From Mimachlamys varia (taxonomy: Eukaryota; Mollusca; Bivalvia; Pectinida; Pectinidae), in NCBI GenBank assembly GCA_947623455.1, contig OX392527.1, positions 7,808,001-7,872,000 on the forward strand: 64,000 nt of DNA. The letters run 5' to 3'. The translations under genes were made by a program, and so were the position numbers. Under the pieces are notes generated by a model that saw only the letters and a list, made by a program, of their open reading frames with translations, made no database searches and had not been told where the DNA came from. Shown here piece after piece: positions 36,401-51,400 of this stretch (positions are counted from its first letter, which is position 1; each line of letters starts with the position of its first letter).

Positions 36401-39400
36401 TTGCAGTGAGAATTTATTAGCTGGTGTAATTCTGTAAGACATTGCAGTGAGAATTTATTAGCTGGTGTATTTCTGTAAGACCTAAAAATGGGAATTTATA
36501 ATTAGCTGGTGTATTTCTATACGACTAAACATTGAGATTTAGCTGGTGTATTTCTATAAGATCTTGTAGTGAGAATTTATTTGCTGGAGTATTGCTATAA
36601 GACCTAATAGTTAGAATTAGCTGGTGTATTTCTATAAGATCTTGTAGTGAGAAATTATTTGCTGGTGTATTTCTATAAGACCTAATAGTGGAAATTAGCT
36701 GGTACATTTCTATACGTTATTTTCTGCAGGTTGATAAAAGCCTTGGTGCTCCACACAGTTGTACAGATTGCATGTGGTAACTTCCACTGTTTAGTGCTAA
36801 CAGATGGTAAGAACTTTTAAATTCTTTTAAATATTTATTTGTTATCATTGAAGTTGTTCAGTCCTGATTTCTTTCTATAACTGTATTTACAAAAACATAT
36901 TTATATTAGTAATTTGTCAGACTGTCAACCATATTGTAGCCTCCCTTAGTTCACTGAATTGATCAGCACAAATTGCCCTTGAGCTCGATGAATAGTGCAG
37001 CACTTTGCACCCAAGGTCAAAGCTACAATAACTAAATGTATATAAAAATACACTGTATCATGTTATTATGTTTACATCGTTATTCTTACGTGAATCTCTA
37101 TCTAATTAAGTTGATATGTTAGACTTAGAGACATGCATGTCTTGCAGTTATTTTGTAGTTGATATTAATATTAAGTTCCTTACAAAGATAATCCGTACAC
37201 ATTACACGCAGGTTTGAAGGTCACCTACCTGGTAACTGATGAATTAGTATGTTAACTACATTTTACTCAGATGGGCAGGTGTTTTCCTGGGGTGGTAACA
37301 GTCACGGACAGTTAGGTCAGGGTACAAAGTGCAGTGCCCTGGACACACCTAAACCTATTTCCTGTCTGAGGGGTATACCCATAGCCAAGGTGGTCACCGG
37401 GGGCTTCCATAGCTTCATACTCACCATGTCCACTGCTGTTTTTGGATGGGGCAAGAACTGGTAAGTTTCTAGAAAAACCGAAATCAGCAGTTTTCCCAAA
37501 ATGTTTTCGTGGTATAAAAATTCTGCTTCTTTTTTTTCTTAAGCACTATTTAGCAAGAAGTTGCATCTCATTATAAATATATGCTCTGCATAATATGTCC
37601 AATTTTGATAGCACTGAGAAATGTATAACTAGATAACTGTTTAATACAGGGACTGTTTTCCAGAATGCAGCCCATTATATTGAGGTTACAAATGCCACAT
37701 CTATTGGGTTGTATATTTTACTTTACTTTACATTTCAGTTTTGGGCAGTTAGGACTCAATGCTGATTCAGGTTAGTAAATTTCATTTTGGAGAGCTGTTT
37801 ATTTAAGGAATAATTTGTCTTTTTTGTTGTTTACTGGTGTGTAAAATGATTTTTTTTTACAGATATTTGATGACACGCGTTATGTTGAAATATCTGTATA
37901 AAACAGAAAACGGAACAGCCGTTTATTTTGGAGAGCTGTTTATTTTGGAGAGCTGCTTATACCTTTGTCTGTGTTTAATCTGTCTCCTGGGTAATTGGAG
38001 AGTACAATATCAGCTCTCTAAAACATTCTAAAACTGAGTAAGTTGAACATATAGTATTTATGTACAGATAATGTCCGTGTATAATACACATTGTACATGG
38101 ATGTACCATCAGTGTTGTTATTCACTATTGACAGATCAGTGCCATCCTATGTTATGTAAATCACTGCGAGGACAGAAGGTGAAGCACATCTGTTGTGGGG
38201 ACGAACATACTGCTGTCCTTACACAGGTACTTCTTCACGTTTAATCAGCATTCATTTACTTCAAAAGTAGAACTAGACAAATCATGATTATCTATATTTT
38301 CAATAGGAATGTAAAATATCATGAATTCAATACTTACAATAAAATACAATGAAATAGACAGGAAATGCAATCAAATACTTCTTTTGTCATTGGTAAAGCT
38401 TTTTTCAGAATAGATTTGGCTCCCAAGAGAAAAGTGGTTTATATGGGAAATCATAATCCTACCACAGAGTGTTACTCTCATTAATATCAAATTCTATAAT
38501 TCTAGATTAAGAAAAATCTAAGAAACGAATAATTTGAAAAGCATAATTGATAAATAACTTGTAAAAAGTAATACATAATAACTACTCAATTAATGATAGT
38601 ATTATACTTGTCTATAGGAGGGTGGTGTGTAATGATGGTATTATACTTGTCTATAGGAGGGTGGTGTGTAATGATGGTATTATACTTGTCTATAGGAGGG
38701 TGGTGTGTAATGATGGTATTATACTTGTCTATAGGAGGGTGGTGTGTAATGATGGTATTATACTTGTCTATAGGAGGGTGGTGTGTAATGATGGTATTAT
38801 ACTTGTCTATAGGAGGGTGGTGTGTAATGATGGTATTATACTTGTCTATAGGAGGGTGGTGTGTAATGATGGTATTATACTTGTCTATAGAAGGGTGGTG
38901 TGTAATGATGGTATTATACTTGTCTATAGGAGGGTGGTGTGTAATGATGGTATTATACTTGTCTATAGGAGGGTGGTGTGTAATGATGGTATTATACTTG
39001 TCTATAGGAGGGTGGTGTGTAATGATGGTATTATACTTGTCTATAGGAGGGTGGTGTGTAATGATGGTATTATACTTGTCTATAGGAGGGTGGTGTGTAA
39101 TGATGGTATTATACTTGTCTATAGGAGGGTGGTGTGTAATGATGGTATTATACTTGTCTATAGAAGGGTGGTGTGTAGTGATGGTATTATACTTGTCTAT
39201 AGGAGGGTGGTGTGTAGTGATGGTATTATACTTGTCTATAGGAGGGTGGTGTGTAATGATGGTATTATACTTGTCTATAGGAGGGTGGTGTGTAATGATG
39301 GTATTATACTTGTCTATAGGAGGGTGGTGTGTAATGATGGTATTATACTTGTCTATAGGAGGGTGGTGTGTAATGATGGTATTATACTTGTCTATAGGAG

Positions 39401-42400
39401 GGTGGTGTGTAATGATGGTATTATACTTGTCTATAGGAGGGTGGTGTGTAATGATGGTATTATACTTGTCTATAGGAGGGTGGTGTGTTTACCTTTGGTG
39501 CTGGAGGGTATGGACAACTTGGTCACCACTCCACTGACAATGAAATCCTCCCTAAGAAAGTGGTGGAGCTAATGGGCAGTAAAGTTACACAGATCGCCTG
39601 TGGAAGGTACATATCAGTGGTTGGTACAGCCCATTCTTTCAATTTCTATTGGGTTGTCATGCTTACATTTTAAGCTCTCCTGGCCCCAAAAGTGAGATCA
39701 CAAGGGTCAAATTCATTAAATCGTTAAAAAATGTCTTCTGCATAACTAAGAGCTATCAAGTTTATTTAAATCAATACCTTGATAGCCTTGATACATCCAA
39801 ATATAATTTCTGTGCATAATGAGTCCAACCATGACTGGCTCTGGTGTTATGCCCCACCCCTGAGAACTCATTCAGAATATTTGCTTTAGTGAGCATCTTT
39901 TGGGATAAGTTAAATATCAATTTGGGCACTGATGTTTTAACATCTTTTCAAGTTTTAAAGTCACTGGGTCAAGGTCAGCTGCATAAAAAAGGAAAGTAAT
40001 GATCTGTTTATTTTTCAAACATAAAACTTTTTTCACATGAACTGCTGTACTAATTCAAACCAAACTTTGTCACTATCATCAGCATCTGAAGAGGCATAAA
40101 AACTACGAAATTTATTTGCCCCGCCCCGCCCCAGCCCCAACAATAAGACTATTAATCATATTGTTTGTTGTAGACGGCACACATTGTCTTATGTACCTAA
40201 CAGTGGAAGGGTTTATGCCTTCGGTTTGGGAGGAAGTGGACAGCTAGGAATTGGAGTACCTGGTAATAAAACCATTCCCTATCCTGTACAAGGAGCCTTC
40301 CTATCAGCCAAAGGCTCATCAGACGTGATGGACCACGACCAGCCGTTACTTGTCATAGACTTGTATGCTGGTGGTGACCACTGCTTTATAATAGGAGCCT
40401 TTCCATTGGTAGGTATATACATGTGTGAAGGTCACGACCTCTACCCTCCATTATATCCCTGTAACGTGAACATTGGTAGGTATACACTTGTGTGACGACC
40501 TCTACCCTCCATTATATCCCTGTAACGTGAACATTGGTAGGTATAGACTTGTGTGAAGGTGACGACCTCTACCCTCCATTATATCCCTGTAACGTGAACA
40601 TTGGTAGGTATATACATGTGTGAAGGTCACGACCTCTACCCTCCATTATATCCCTGTAACGTGAACATTGGTAGGTATAGACTTGTGTGATGGTGACAAC
40701 CTCTACCCTCCATTATATCCCTATAACGTTAACATTGGTAGGTATAGACTTGTGTGATGGTGACAACCTCTACCCTACATTATATCCCTGTAACGTGAAC
40801 ATTGGTAGGTATAGACTTGTGTGATGGTGACAACCTCTACCCTACATTATATCCCTATAACGTTAACATTGGTAGGTATAGACTTGTGTGAAGGTGACAA
40901 CCTCTACCCTACATTATATCCCTGTAACGTGAACATTGGTAGGTATAGACTTGTGTGAAGGTGACAACCTCTACCCTACATTATATCCCTATAACGTTAA
41001 CATTGGTAGGTATAGACTTGTGTGATGGTGACAACCTCTACCCTACATTATATCCCTGTAACGTGAACATTGGTAGGTATAGACTTGTGTGAAGGTGACA
41101 ACCTCTACCCTACATTATATCCCTATAACGTTAACATTGGTAGGTATAGACTTGTGTGAAGGTGACAACCTCTACCCTCCATTATATCCCTATAACGTTA
41201 ACATTGGTAGGTATATACATGTGTGAAGGTGACAACCTCTACCCTACATTATATCCCTATAACGTTAACATTGGTAGGTATAGACTTGTGTGAAGGTGAC
41301 AACCTCTACCCTCCATTATATCCCTATAACGTTAACATTGGTAGGTATAGACTTGTGTGATGGTGACAACCTCTACCCTCCATTATATCCCTATAACGTT
41401 AACATTGGTAGGTATAGACTTGTGTGAAGGTGACAACCTCTACCCTCCATTATATCCCTGTAACGTGAACTTTGGTAGGTATAGACTTGTGTGAAGGTGA
41501 CAACCTCTACCCTCCATTATATCCCTGTAACGTGAACATTGGTAGGTATAGACTTGTGTGAAGGTGACAACCTCTACCCTACATTATATCCCTATAACGT
41601 TAACATTGGTAGGTATAGACTTGTGTGAAGGTGACAACCTCTACCCTCCATTATATCCCTATAACGTTAACATTGGTAGGTATAGACTTGTGTGAAGGTG
41701 ACAACCTCTACCCTCCATTATATCCCTATAACGTTAACATTGGTAGGTATAGACTTGTGTGAAGGTGACAACCTCTACCCTCCATTATATCCCTATAACG
41801 TTAACATTGGTAGGTATAGACTTGTGTGAAGGTGACAACCTCTACCCTCCATTATATCCCTGTAACGTGAACATTGGTAGGTATAGACTTGTGTGAAGGT
41901 GACAACCTCTACCCTCCATTATATCCCTATAACGTTAACATTGGTAGGTATAGACTTGTGTGAAGGTGACAACCTCTACCCTCCATTATATCCCTGTAAC
42001 GTGAACATTGGTAGGTATAGACTTGTGTGAAGGTGACGACCTCTACCCTCCATTATATCCCTGTAATGTGAACATTGGTAGGTATAGACTTGTGTGAAGG
42101 TGACGACCTCTACCCTCCATTATATCCCTGTAATGTGAACATTGGTAGGTATAGACTTGTGTGAAGGTGACGACCTCTACCCTCCATTATATCCCTGTAA
42201 TGTTAACATTGGTAGGTATAGACTTGTGTGAAGGTGACAACCTCTACCCTCCATTATATCCCTGTAACGTGAACATTGGTAGGTATACACTTGTGTGACG
42301 ACCTCTACCCTCCATTATATCCCTGTAATGTTAACATTGGTAGGTATAGACTTGTGTGAAGGTGACGACCTCTACCCTCCATTATATCCCTGTAACGTGA

Positions 42401-45400
42401 ACATTGGTAGGTATAGACTTGTGTGACGACCTCTACCCTCCATTATATCCCTGTAACGTGAACTTTGGTAGGTATAGACTTGTGTGAAGGTGACGACCTC
42501 TACCCTCCATTATATCCCTGTAATGTTAACATTGGTAGGTATAGACTTGTGTGACGACCTCTACCCTCCATTATATCCCTGTAGCGTGAACATTGGTAGG
42601 TATAGACTTGTGTGAAGGTGACGACCTCTACCCTCCATTATATCCTTGTAATGTTAACATTGGTAGGTATAGCTTGTGTGAAGGTGACGACCTCTACCCT
42701 CCATTATATCCTAATATTTATAAGCTAAACGTTTGTCCTATATTGTTGTATATGTCTGTGTATATCTTTTCGAGAGTGGACTAGAGAGTTATGTGTCTGT
42801 GTATTATAGAGTGGACTAGAGATTTATGTGTCTGTGTATTATAGAGTGGACTAGAGATTTATGTGTCTATGTATTATAGAGTGGACTAGAGATTTATGTG
42901 TCTGTGTATATCTTTTCTAGAGTGGACTAGAGATTTATGTGTCTGTGTATATCTTTTCTAGAGTGGACTAAAGATTTATGTGTCTGTGTATATATGTTAT
43001 AGAGTGGACTAGAGATGTATGTGTCTATGTATATATGTTATAGAGTGGACTAGAGATTTATGTGTCTGTGTATTATAGAGTGGACTAGAGATTTATGTGT
43101 CTATGTATATATGTTAAAGAGAGGACTAGAGATTTATATGTCTTTGTATTATAGAGTGGACTAGAGATTTATGTGTCTGTGTATTATAGAGTGGACTAGA
43201 GATTTATGTGTCTATGTATATATGTTATAGAGTGGACTAGAGATTTATGTGTCTTAATATTATAGAGTGGACTAGGGATTTATGTGTCTGTGTATTATAG
43301 AGTGGACTAGAGATTTATGTGTCTATGTATATATGTTATAGAGTGGACTAGAGATTTATGTGTCTATGTATATATGTTATAGAGTGGACTAGAGATTTAT
43401 GTGTCTATGTATATATGTTATAGAGTGGACTAGAGATTTATGTGTCTGTGTATTATAGAGTGGACTAGAGATTTATGTGTCTGTGTATTATAGAGTGGAC
43501 TAGAGATTTATGTGTCTATGTATATATGTTATAGAGTGGACTAGAGATTTATGTGTCTATGTATATATGTTATAGAGTGGACTAGAGATTTATGTGTCTA
43601 TGTATATATGTTATAGAGTGGACTAGAGATTTATGTGTCTGTGTATTATAGAGTGGACTAGAGATTTATGTGTCTATGTATATATGTTATAGAGTGGACT
43701 AAAGATTTATGTGTCTATGTATATATGTTATAGAGTGGACTAGAGATGTATGTGTCTATGTATGTATGTTATAGAGTGGACTAGAGATTTATGTGTCTGT
43801 GTTTATATGTTATAGAGTGGACTAAAGATGTATGTGTCTATGTATATATGTTATAGAGTGGACTAGAGATTTATGTGTCTGTGTATATATGTTATAGAGT
43901 GGACTAAAGATGTATGTGTCTATGTATATATGTTATAGAGTGGACTAGAGATTTATGTGTCTGTGTATATATGTTATAGAGTGGACTAGAGATGTATGTG
44001 TCTGTGTATTATAGAGTGGGCTAGAGATTTATGTGTCTATGTATATATGTTACAGAGTGGACTAGAGATTTATGTGTCTATGTATATATGTTATAGAGTG
44101 GACTAGAGATGTATGTGTCTATGTATATATGTTATAGAGTGGACTAGAGATTTATGTGTCTATGTATATATGTTATAGAGTGGACTAAAGATTTATGTGT
44201 CTGTGTATATATGTTATAGAGTGGACTAGAGATTTATGTGTCTATGTATGTATGTTATAGAGTGGACTAAAGTTGTATGTGTCTATGTATGTATGTTATA
44301 GAGTGGACTAGAGATTTATGTGTCTATGTATATATGTTATAGAGTGGACTAAAGATGTATGTGTCTATGTATGTATGTTATAGAGTGGACTACAGATTTA
44401 TGTGTCTATGTATATATGTTATAGAGTGGACTAAAGATGTATGTGTCTGTGTATATATGTTATAGAGTGGACTAAAGATGTATGTGTCTGTGTATGTATG
44501 TTATAGAGTGGACTAAAGATGTATGTGTCTATGTATGTATGTTATAGAGTGGACTAGAGATTTATGTGTCTATGTATATATGTTATAGAGTGGACTAGAG
44601 ATTTATGTGTCTATGTATGTATGTTATAGAGTGGACTAAAGATGTATGTGTCTGTGTATTATAGAGTGGACTAGAGATTTATGTGTCTATGTATGTATGT
44701 TATAGAGTGGACTAAAGATGTATGTGTCTGTGTATATATGTTATAGAGTGGACTAGAGATTTATGTGTCTATGTATGTATGTTATAGAGTGGACTAAAGA
44801 TGTATGTGTCTATGTATGTATGTTATAGAGTGGACTAGAGATTTATGTGTCTATGTATATATGTTATAGAGTGGACTAGAGATTTATGTGTCTATGTATA
44901 TATGTTATAGAGTGGACTAGAGATTTATGTGTCTATGTATATATGTTATAGAGTGGACTAGAGATGTATGTGTCTGTGTATTATAGAGTGGGCTAGAGAT
45001 GTATGTGTCTGTGTATTATGGAGTGGACTAGAGATGTATGTGTCTATGTATATATGTTATAGAGTGGACTAGAGATGTATGTGTCTATGTATATATTTTA
45101 TAGAGTGGACTAGAGATGTATGTGTATGTTTATATCTATTTTAGAATGGCATTAGTCCTACTGACCAGCGTCTACATGACCCAACCACACAGATAGCCCG
45201 TCTTACTACAGATATGATTACTAGGATATCAGTAATGGAAGAAGATGAAAAACCTTTAGATTTCTTTGAGTATGTATCAATTCTTTATACATGTTCTGTT
45301 AAAGAGGAAATGTTCTCATTGTTGAAATGTTAATGTTTTTGCATTTGGTAAATTAGTGGCAAGATATTCAAATCAAAACATATGTTTTGTTTTTGTTTTT

Positions 45401-48400
45401 GTTTTTTTTTGTTCATTATCACCTGGCCTTCAGGGTCTCTTGTTGTTGTTGACTGCCAATGCAGAATTAATACATCTACATACAGATCTGTTTATAGTCT
45501 TGAACATTCACACGCTTATATCCCCTTAGTCACAGCATGCTAATTTTGCATTATTTTTAGTTCAAATGATTGAAATTGTAATAATGTAGTAATAAGATAA
45601 GATGTTATAAGATAAATTTAATTAAGAGTCGGGGAACATAAAAACAAGTAGGAAATATTTGTATTTTATGTAGCTGTGTTTATGTTAAGTGGTGCTTATG
45701 GAAAGGTATCAGGAACAATATTTTGTTTTTATTTCAATTTTTCCATGTTGTATCTTGTTTCTTTTCATTACAGTGAAGTGGAAAAGGTGTTTTCTACAGC
45801 ATCTTGTTTAAATGCATCCTTTCTGTTAGAGTGAGTATAATGGCTGTTATAAGATCGGTGTAAAACTTGTTATAATTTGTTAGAGTGAGTATAATGGCTG
45901 TTATAAGATCGGTGTAAAACTTGTAATTATTTGTTAGAGTGAGTATAATGACTGTTATAAGATCGGTGTAAAACATGTAATTATTTGTTAGAGTGAGTAT
46001 AATGGTTGTTATAAGATCGGTGTAAAACATGTAATTATTTGTTAGAGTGAGTATAATGGTTGTTATAAGATCGGTGTAAAACATGTAATTATTTGTTAGA
46101 GTGAGTATAATGGTTGTTATAAGATCGGTGTAAAACATGTAATTATTTGTTAGAGTGAGTATAATGGTTGTTATAAGATCGGTGTAAAACATGTAATTAT
46201 TTGTTAGAGTGAGTATAATGGTTGTTATAAGATCGGTGTAAAACATGTAATTATTTGTTAGAGTGAGTATAATGGTTGTTATAAGTTCGGTGTAAAACAT
46301 GTAATTATTTGTTAGATTGAGTATAATGGCTGTTATAAGATCGGGGTAAAACTTGTAATTATTTGTTAGAGTGAGTATAATGGCTGTTATAAGATCGGTG
46401 TAAAACATGTAATTATTTGTGCAATTCATTCACCATATTAGTATGAAAATAAGTAACAGTAATACATATAATGTAACATACACTAGTACTCTATGCATGT
46501 ATCAATGTAGGTGTCACATCAGGTATATATATGTGTATGGTATACATATATAAGGTATATACATGTGTATGGTGTACATATATAAGGTATATACATGTGT
46601 ATGGTGTACATATATAAGTTTTATACATGTGTATGGTGTACATATATAAGTTTTATACATGTGTATGGTGTACATATATAAGTTTTATACATGTGTATGG
46701 TGTACATATATAAGGTATATACATGTGTATGGTATACATATATAAGGTATATATATGTGTATGGTGTACATATATAAGTTTTATACATGTGTATGGTATA
46801 CATATATAAGGTATATACATGTGTATGGTGTACATATATAAGTTTTATACATGTGTATGGTGTACATATATAAGTTTTATACATGTGTATGGTGTACATA
46901 TATAAGTTTTATACATGTGTATGGTGTACATATATAAGGTATATACATGTGTATGGTATACATATATAAGGTATATATATGTGTATGGTGTACATATATA
47001 AGTTTTATACATGTGTATGGTATACATATATAAGGTATATACATGTGTATGGTGTACATATATAAGTTTTATACATGTGTATGGTGTACATATATAAGTT
47101 TTATACATGTGTATGGTGTACATATATAAGGTATATACATGTGTATGGTATACATATATAAGGTATATACATGTGTATGGTATACATATATAAGGTATAT
47201 AAATGTGTATGGTGTACATATATAAGTTTTATACATGTGTATGGTGTACATACATAAGGTATATACATGTGTATGGTATACATATATAAGGTATATACAT
47301 GTGTATGGTGTACATATATAAGGTATATACATGTGTATGGTGTACATATATAAGTTTTATACATGTGTATGGTGTACATACATAAGGTATATACATGTGT
47401 ATGGTATACATATATAAGGTATATACATGTGTATGGTGTACATACATAAGGTATATACATGTGTATGGTGTACATACATAAGGTATATACATGTGTATGG
47501 TATACATATATAAGGTATATACATGTGTATGGTGTACATATATAAGGTATATACATGTGTATGGTGTACATATATAAGGTATATACATGTGTATGGTATA
47601 CATATATAAGGTATATACATGTGTATGGTATACATATATAAGGTATATACATGTGTATGGTATACATATATAAGGTATATACATGTGTATGGTATACATA
47701 TATAAGGTATATACATGTGAATGGTATACATATATAAGGTATATACATGTGTATGGTGTACATATATAAGGTATATACATGTGTATGGTGTACATACATA
47801 AGTTTTATACATGTGTATGGTATACATATATAAGGTATATACATGTGTATGGTGTACATACATAAGTTTTATACATGTGTATGGTGTACATACATAAGTT
47901 TTATACATGTGTATGGTATACATATATAAGGTATATACATGTGAATGGTATACATATATAAGGTATATACATGTGTATGGTATACATATATAAGGTATAT
48001 ACATGTGTATGGTATACATATATAAGGTATATACATGTGTATGGTATACATACATAAGTTTTATACATGTGTATGGTATACATATATAAGGTATATACAT
48101 GTGTATGGTGTACATAGATAAGGTATATACATGTGTATGGTGTACATATATAAGGTTTATACATGTGTATGGTGTACATACATAAGTTTTATACATCTGT
48201 ATGGTGTACATAGATAAGTTTTATACATGTGTATGGTGTACATAGATAAGTTTTATACATGTGTATGGTGTACATACATAAGCTATATACCAGGTACATG
48301 TGTATTTTGTACATACATAAGTTATAAAATCTGATTACAATATGGTTAACAGACCTGATCATTATGGATGTAGCAGTAGAAACCCAGGTGTGGATATGAA

Positions 48401-51400
48401 TCTGGTACGGAACTCTATGCACAAACTGGGAATGTCCAAAAATACAACTGTGATACAAAAGGTAAGACATGGATATCTTGTATCTCTGTTAACTGATAGG
48501 GTCACTGTTAACTGATAGGGTGACAGTTAACTGATAGGGTCACTGTTAACTGATAGGGTCACTGTTAACTGATAGGGTTACTGCTTCACACAGTTTCTCT
48601 GTGTATCTCAGTCTATTATCTACTGTGTATCTCTGTCTATTATCTACTGTATATATGTCTATTGTCTACTGTGTATCTCTGTCTATTGTCTACTGCATAT
48701 ATGTCTATTGTCTACTGTATATCTCTGTCTATTGTCTACTGTATATATGTCTATTGTCTACTGTATATATGTCTATTGTCTACTGTATATATGTCTATTG
48801 TCTACTGTATATATGTCTATTGTCTACTGTATATATGTCTATTGTCTACTGTATATCTCTGTCTATTGTCTACTGTGCATCTCTGTCTATTGTCTACTGT
48901 ATATCTCTGTCTATTGTCTACTGTATATCTCTGTCTATTGTCTACTGTATATCTCTGTCTATTGTCTACTGTATATCTCTGTCTATTGTCTACTGTATAT
49001 CACTGTCTATTGTCTACTGTATATCTCTGTCTATTGTCTACTGTATATCTCTGTCTATTGTCTACAGTATATCTCTGTCCATTGTCTACTGTATATCTGT
49101 CTATTGTCTACTGTCTATCTCTGTCTATTGTCTACTGTATATCTGTCTATTGTCTACTGTATATATGTCTATTGTCTACTGTATATCTCTGTCTATTGTC
49201 TACTGCATATCTGTCTATTGTCTACTGTATATATGTCTATTGTCTACAGTGTATCTCTGTCTATTGTCTACAGTGTATCTCTGTCTATTGTCTACTGTGT
49301 ATCTCTGTCTATTGTCTACTGTATATCTCTTGTCTATTGTCTACTGTCTATCTCTGTCTATTGTCTACTGTCTATCTCTGTCTATTGTCTACTGTATCTC
49401 TGTCTATTGTCTACTGTCTATCTCTGTCTATTGTCTACTGTATATATGTCTATTGTCTACAGTGTATCTCTGTCTATTGTCTACAGTGTATCTCTGTCTA
49501 TTGTCTACAGTGTATCTCTGTCTATTGTCTACTGTGTATCTCTGTCTATTGTCTACTGTCTATCTCTGTCTATTGTCTACTGTATATCTCTGTCTATTGT
49601 CTACTGTATCTCTGTCTATTGTCTACTGTATATATGTCTATTGTCTACTGTCTATCTCTGTCTATTGTCTACTGTCTATCTCTGTCTATTGTCTACTGTA
49701 TATATGTCTATTGTCTACTGTATATATGTCTATTGTCTACTGTATATATGTCTATTGTCTACAGTATATCTCTGTCTATTGTCTACTGTATATCTCTGTC
49801 TATTGTCTACTGTATCTCTGTCTATTGTCTACTGTATATCTCTGTCTATTGTCTACTGCATATCTGTCTATTGTCTACTGTATATATGTCTATTGTCTAC
49901 AGTGTATCTCTGTCTATTGTCTACTGTGTATCTCTGTCTATTGTCTACTGTATATCTCTGTCTATTGTCTACTGTCTATTGTCTACTGTCTATCTCTGTC
50001 TATTGTCTACAGTGTATCTCTGTCTATTGTCTACTGTGTATCTGTCTATTGTCTACTGTCTATCTCTGTCTATTGTGTACTGTATATCTCTGTCTATTGT
50101 CTACTGTATATCTGTCTATTGTCTACTGTATATCTCTGTCTATTGTCTACTGTATATCTCTGTCTATTGTCTACTGTATATCTCTGTCTATTGTCTACTG
50201 TATATCTCTGTCTATTGTCTACTGTATCTCTGTCTATTGTCTACTGTGTATCTGTCTATTGTCTACTGTGTATCTCTGTCTATTGTCTACTGTTTATCTC
50301 TGTCTATTGTCTACAGTGTATCTCAGTCTATTGTCTACTGCATATCTGTCTATTGTCTACTGTGTATCTCTGTCTATTGTCTACAGTGTATCTCTGTCTA
50401 TTGTCTACAGTGTATCTCAGTCTATTATCTACTGTCTATCTCTGTCTATTGTCTACTGTATATCTCTGTCTATTGTCTACTGTGTATCTGTCTATTGTCT
50501 ACTGTCTATCTCTGTCTATTGTGTACTGTATATCTCTGTCTATTGTCTACTGTATATCTGTCTATTGTCTACTGTATATCTCTGTCTATTGTCTACAGTG
50601 TATCTCTGTCTATTGTCTACTGTATATCTCTGTCTATTATCTACTGTGTATCTCTGTCTATTGTCTACAGTGTATCTCAGTCTATTGTCTACTGCATATC
50701 TGTCTATTGTCTACTGTGTATCTCTGTCTATTGTCTTCTGTATATCTCTGTCTATTGTCTACTGTATATATGTCTATTGTCTACAGTATATCTCTGTCTA
50801 TTGTCTACCGTCTATCTCTATCTATTGTCTACTGTATCTGTCTATTGTCTACTGTGTATCTCTGTCTACTGTCTACTGTATATATGTCTATTGTCTACTG
50901 TATATCTCTGTCTATTGTCTACTGTATATCTCTGTCTATTGTCTACTGTATATCTCTGTCTATTGTCTACTGTGTATCTCTGTCTATTGTCTACTGTATC
51001 TCTGTCTATTGTCTACCGTCTATCTCTGTCTATTGTCTACTGTATATCTGTCTATTGTCTACTGTGTATCTCTGTCTATTGTCTACTGTATCTGTCTATT
51101 GTCTACTGTATATCTCTGTCTATTGTCTACTGTCTATCTCTGTCAATTGTCTACTGTGTATCTCTGTCTATTGTCTACTGTCTATCTGTCTATTGTCTAC
51201 AGTATATCTCTGTCTATTGTCTAATGTTTATCTGTCTATTGTCTACTGTGTATCTCTGTCTTAAATTCTACTGTATATCTCTGTCTATTGTCTACTGCAT
51301 ATCTGTCTATTGTCTACTGTATATATGTCTATTGTCTACAGTGTATCTCTGTCTATTGTATACAGTGTATCTCTGTCTATTGTCTACTGTGTATCTCTGT

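Noticed and set aside
37249..37464. A separate short gene starting at 37249
   Set aside because: The methionine lies in an intron. The reading frame is exon 4 of the HERC gene, with a clear acceptor at 37270.
38593..39572. Frames of 314 and 316 codons over the 39-bp array
   Set aside because: They follow a unit that is a multiple of three. Only the final copy joins a real exon, and in the true frame each unit contains TAA.
39485..39673. A small RCC1-domain gene
   Set aside because: It is exon 7 of the HERC gene running on past its donor into intron 7.
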